Source: Typha latifolia | Taxonomy: Eukaryota > Streptophyta > Magnoliopsida > Poales > Typhaceae | Direction of reading: 5' to 3' | Length of the DNA: 64,000 nt | NCBI GenBank assembly: GCA_019914945.1 | Contig: CM034099.1 | Location: forward strand, 4,774,001-4,838,000 | In this document: one piece after another, positions 61,504 to 64,000 of the stretch | Layout: every line of letters starts with the position of its first letter | Numbering within the stretch: the stretch's first letter is position 1 | Position numbers and translations under genes: made by a program | Notes under the pieces: generated by a model | The model's input: the letters and a program-made list of their open reading frames with translations, nothing else | The model's database searches: none | Told to the model about the DNA's origin: nothing

Positions 61504-61824
61504 GAGGAGGAGGAGGTGGCGACTGAGAGGTGAAAAACCAAAAAGATGAAGAGGTGGGGGGATGTGGATGAGCATGTGCTTACTTAGTGGTTTTATTTAA
61601 TTTTTTTAGAGTTTCTTTTTGTACCGTAGGTTAATTTTTTATCAATTAATTTAATAAAGATCTAACAATTAAAATTTTCAAGGTGTAATATAAATGAAAG
61701 ATATTAACTATTCAGTAGGTAATTATTATTTTTTAGATATATAATTTTGCACATTATTTTTAACAATTATACTATTTTAATATTTTATCAAGTAAAAATA
61801 TATATATCCTTAACTAAAAGTAAT

Positions 61825-61846
61825 GTATATATATATATATATATAT
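61825..61846. repeat. (TA)n microsatellite
   Basis: About 22 bases of alternating TA in the AT-rich NOB1 upstream region. Confidence 0.95.
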
Positions 61847-62165
61847 CAAAATAAAGGTACTGATATCTTTTATAATTAATTTGATAAAAATGTATTACAT
61901 TTTATCTCTTTGATTATTTTATATTATTTATATATATCTCTTTTTAGTTTATTTGTTTAAGATTGGTTTAAATTAAATTTTAATAGACAGAGATAGAGAA
62001 TTATATTTAAATTAAAATTTATCTCTAAATAATTAAATTTAAATTATTTAATATTAAATGATATCTTCTTTAAGGCATATTTATACAGAGATTTGGAATC
62101 GGTAGTCTATTTCTCTCCTCTCCGCCGACGTCTCCAAAACCCTAAACCCTCGAATCCCCGAAGCT

Positions 62166-64000
62166 ATGGAGGCGGAAGCTCCACCTCTGCCTTCTCCTCT
62201 GCCCCAACCGGCGTCTTCTCCCTCCTCGAATTGGAGCGCTGTGCTGCAGAAGAAGCCGGATACGCAACCCCGCGAGACCATCTCGAGCCGCGTCTTCAGC
62301 AATTGTAGGTCGAGCAAAGGGATATCGGTGGCGGTGGTCGATGCCAACGCCGTCATCCACGGGGACAAGCTCTCCGGCTTCGCGGACAAGTTCGTGTCGG
62401 TGAAGGAGGTCTTGGAGGAGGTAAGGGATCCGGTATCTCGTCACCGGCTCTCGTTCCTGCCCTTCCCCGTCGAGACCATGGAGCCGTCTCCTGAGTTCAT
62501 CAAGAAAGGTGAGATCTTGTTGGAGTTGAACTGTAGTGAAGTTAACAGAACATATCGGTGCATTTTCTATATGAGATTTATTAGGCCTGTATCTATTTTA
62601 CCTTTCTATTTCATCAAATAGTTATATTTTTTTCTCCATTGGATTAGCTGGGCAGGTTATAGCAATGTAGTGGAGGGCAAGCTGTATGATGTATATTATA
62701 TATATCGCAAGCTCGTAAACTTCGTTATGCTGTTTAGGAAATATTGATTACAAGGAAAAGTATTTGCCCCAGATATTCATGTTGGTACGAATATGGGCAG
62801 TGTTTAAAGTTATGAGGAAATAACTGGGGGTCCATATTCATGTTGTCATTGCTGAAAATTTTTTATTAGGAGCAGTGGTGTTAAAGCTTATTTAAGTTCT
62901 ATGTAACAGAGATTGGCTCTATGCAGTCCCGCCAGGGGTCTGAATATTCATATGTGAGACAACAGACTGCATTTCAGAACAATTATTTGCATTACTTAAT
63001 CTATTTTGGTTGACTTTTCAGGAAAATATACTTGGGTATTTTTGCTGTTAATAGCTTCATTTAATTCTCTTTTTCTTCTAGGAAGTTTCTATTTTGTGTT
63101 AGCTGTTACATGATCCATGAATAGCTGCACTCTGTTGTGTAGATGTGTCCTTGTGCCTTCTGGTTGTTGATACTTGCATTGGTTAATCTTTTGTTTTTTT
63201 ATTTACATGCATCCTATTTGATACCACAGTGATCAAGTTTGCAAAAGAAACAGGGGACTTTCATACCCTCTCAGATGTTGATATCAAGATCATTGCCCTT
63301 GCTTACATGTTGGAATCTCAGATTCATGGTACTAATCATTTAAGGGAACAACCTCCTCCACTTCATGTGGTGAATGTAAAACGTCTGGCTCAGGCTGAAA
63401 TGCCTGGGTGGGGCTCGAATGTACCTAATCTTGCAGAGTGGGAGGCTCTGGAGCAAACAGCCGAGGAAGGAAGGGATAGTGGATCTCGGATACTTCCATT
63501 AAAGGATATGAACAATCAAGTTATACCTACAGATCTTATTGATAACATGCCTGAGGAGCAAGATGATGAACACCAGTCTTTTGGAAGACCTAGAAAGTTT
63601 CTCCCTCAAAAGAAGGAGATTAAAGTTGAAGGCAAGAAGATGGTGGCAGCTGGAGTTGATGCTTCTCAAGGGGAATATGCTGAAAACATGGATGATTGGC
63701 TGCCTGCTGTTAGTCGTAGCACACACAGAAGATATTTAAGAAGGCAGGCAAGGCGTGAGTTGTCCAAGGCATCTGAGGAAAATGATGAACCATTTGATGA
63801 GGCTGGCATGAGTGCTGCAACAGCTGAAGGTGATGATGTTTTGTCTGGAGGTGCTACAGACTGCATAGACGCTGTTGAATCTAAAAGTTTTGAGGAAAAA
63901 ATTTGCCATAATGGGCTTTCTGAGTATGATAAAGGATTGGAAGGAAATGCTGGAGAGTTTGATGCTTCCAGTGCACAAGGGCAAATGAGATTGGGTAATG
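62166..64000 (+). CDS. NOB1: NOB1 endonuclease for 20S pre-rRNA (3' end outside window)
   Basis: Exons 62166-62508 and 63230 to at least 64000; the gene runs off the window. The N-terminal PIN domain starts with VAVVDANAVIHGD (catalytic-type Asp59) and continues through FVSVKEVLEEVRDPVSRHRL and, after the 721-nt intron, VIKFAKETGDFHTLSDVDIK and IIALAYMLESQIHG, where the second set of acidic residues lies. The acidic linker then holds MPGWGSNVPNLAEWEAL and DDWLPAVSRSTHRRYLRRQA, both typical of plant NOB1. NOB1 cuts at the 3' end of 18S rRNA in the cytoplasm during final 40S maturation. The C-terminal zinc ribbon is not in the window. The start follows MEAEAPPLPS-type Pro/Ser-rich sequence, and a TATTTATA element lies about 80 bases upstream. 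The phase across the intron is consistent. Confidence 0.93.

Larger units (their letters stand above)
59402..62165. other. Divergent intergenic region of DHAD (-) and NOB1 (+)
   Basis: 2.8 kb. The DHAD leader is at the left. An AT-rich repetitive section occupies 59960-60900. A GC-rich island at 61082-61430 has open frames on both strands and is followed by a long GA microsatellite. The last 600 bases are AT-rich and lead to the NOB1 start, with TATTTATA at about 62079-62086. No complete gene is recognised. Confidence 0.55.

Noticed and set aside
61305..61541. Frames made of (SL)n or (RE)n repeats
   Set aside because: Translations of the long GA microsatellite.
1..64000. CRISPR array, operon, prophage, organellar insert or biosynthetic gene cluster
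   Set aside because: No regular spacer-repeat arrays, no prokaryotic gene packing, and the neighbouring genes are unrelated housekeeping or regulatory plant genes.

Overview
This window is nuclear DNA from a flowering plant. It holds thirteen protein-coding loci, all but one of them split by GT-AG introns, separated by AT-rich intergenic DNA with (GA)n and (TA)n microsatellites. Strong GC enrichment at the 5' ends of several genes (WAT1, GPAT, PLATZ, DHAD, NOB1) is typical of monocots. A non-grass monocot is my best guess, but the sequence alone does not settle the species. I see no rRNA or tRNA gene, CRISPR array, prokaryotic or organellar operon, or intact transposon.

Layout, left to right. 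683-3753 (+): a triple-KH RNA-binding protein of the BTR1/NOVA type. 5738-6817 (+): an intronless STOP1/ART1-type C2H2 zinc-finger factor. 7679-11316 (+): a NAC factor with a C-terminal membrane anchor. 13719-17424 (+): a SOSEKI (DUF966, DIX-like) polarity protein whose last exon does not join in frame. 19280-21090 (-): WAT1, a ten-helix EamA transporter. 24535-28016 (-): a class III serine carboxypeptidase. 29475-30236 (+): a PLATZ zinc-binding protein. 32318-34173 (-) and 35106-37749 (-): a tandem pair of GPAT4/8-type cutin acyltransferases, the first a decaying copy and the second intact. 39176-45021 (-): a conserved C2H2/coiled-coil protein of unknown function. 48464-52983 (-): a KIN-10-type kinesin with a helix-hairpin-helix-like tail. 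54032-59401 (-): plastid dihydroxy-acid dehydratase. 62166-64000 (+, cut by the window edge): NOB1, the 20S pre-rRNA endonuclease.

The genes do not form one pathway. They are ordinary neighbouring plant genes for transcription control, cell polarity, auxin and wall biology, cutin, branched-chain amino acids and ribosome assembly. I found no previously undescribed multi-gene system. The observations most worth checking are: the one-nucleotide break at the last SOSEKI splice junction; the dying GPAT copy inside a segmental duplication that also carries 3' flanking DNA and an AT-rich insertion; a 63-nt, in-frame, stop-free intron (a possible exitron) in the C2H2 gene; the atypical kinesin motor; and several small tandem duplications inside introns.

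Exon boundaries were placed by eye from GT/AG signals, reading-frame continuity and remembered family sequences. In every intact gene the chosen exons add up to a whole number of codons. UTR ends, transcription starts and poly(A) sites are not determined.
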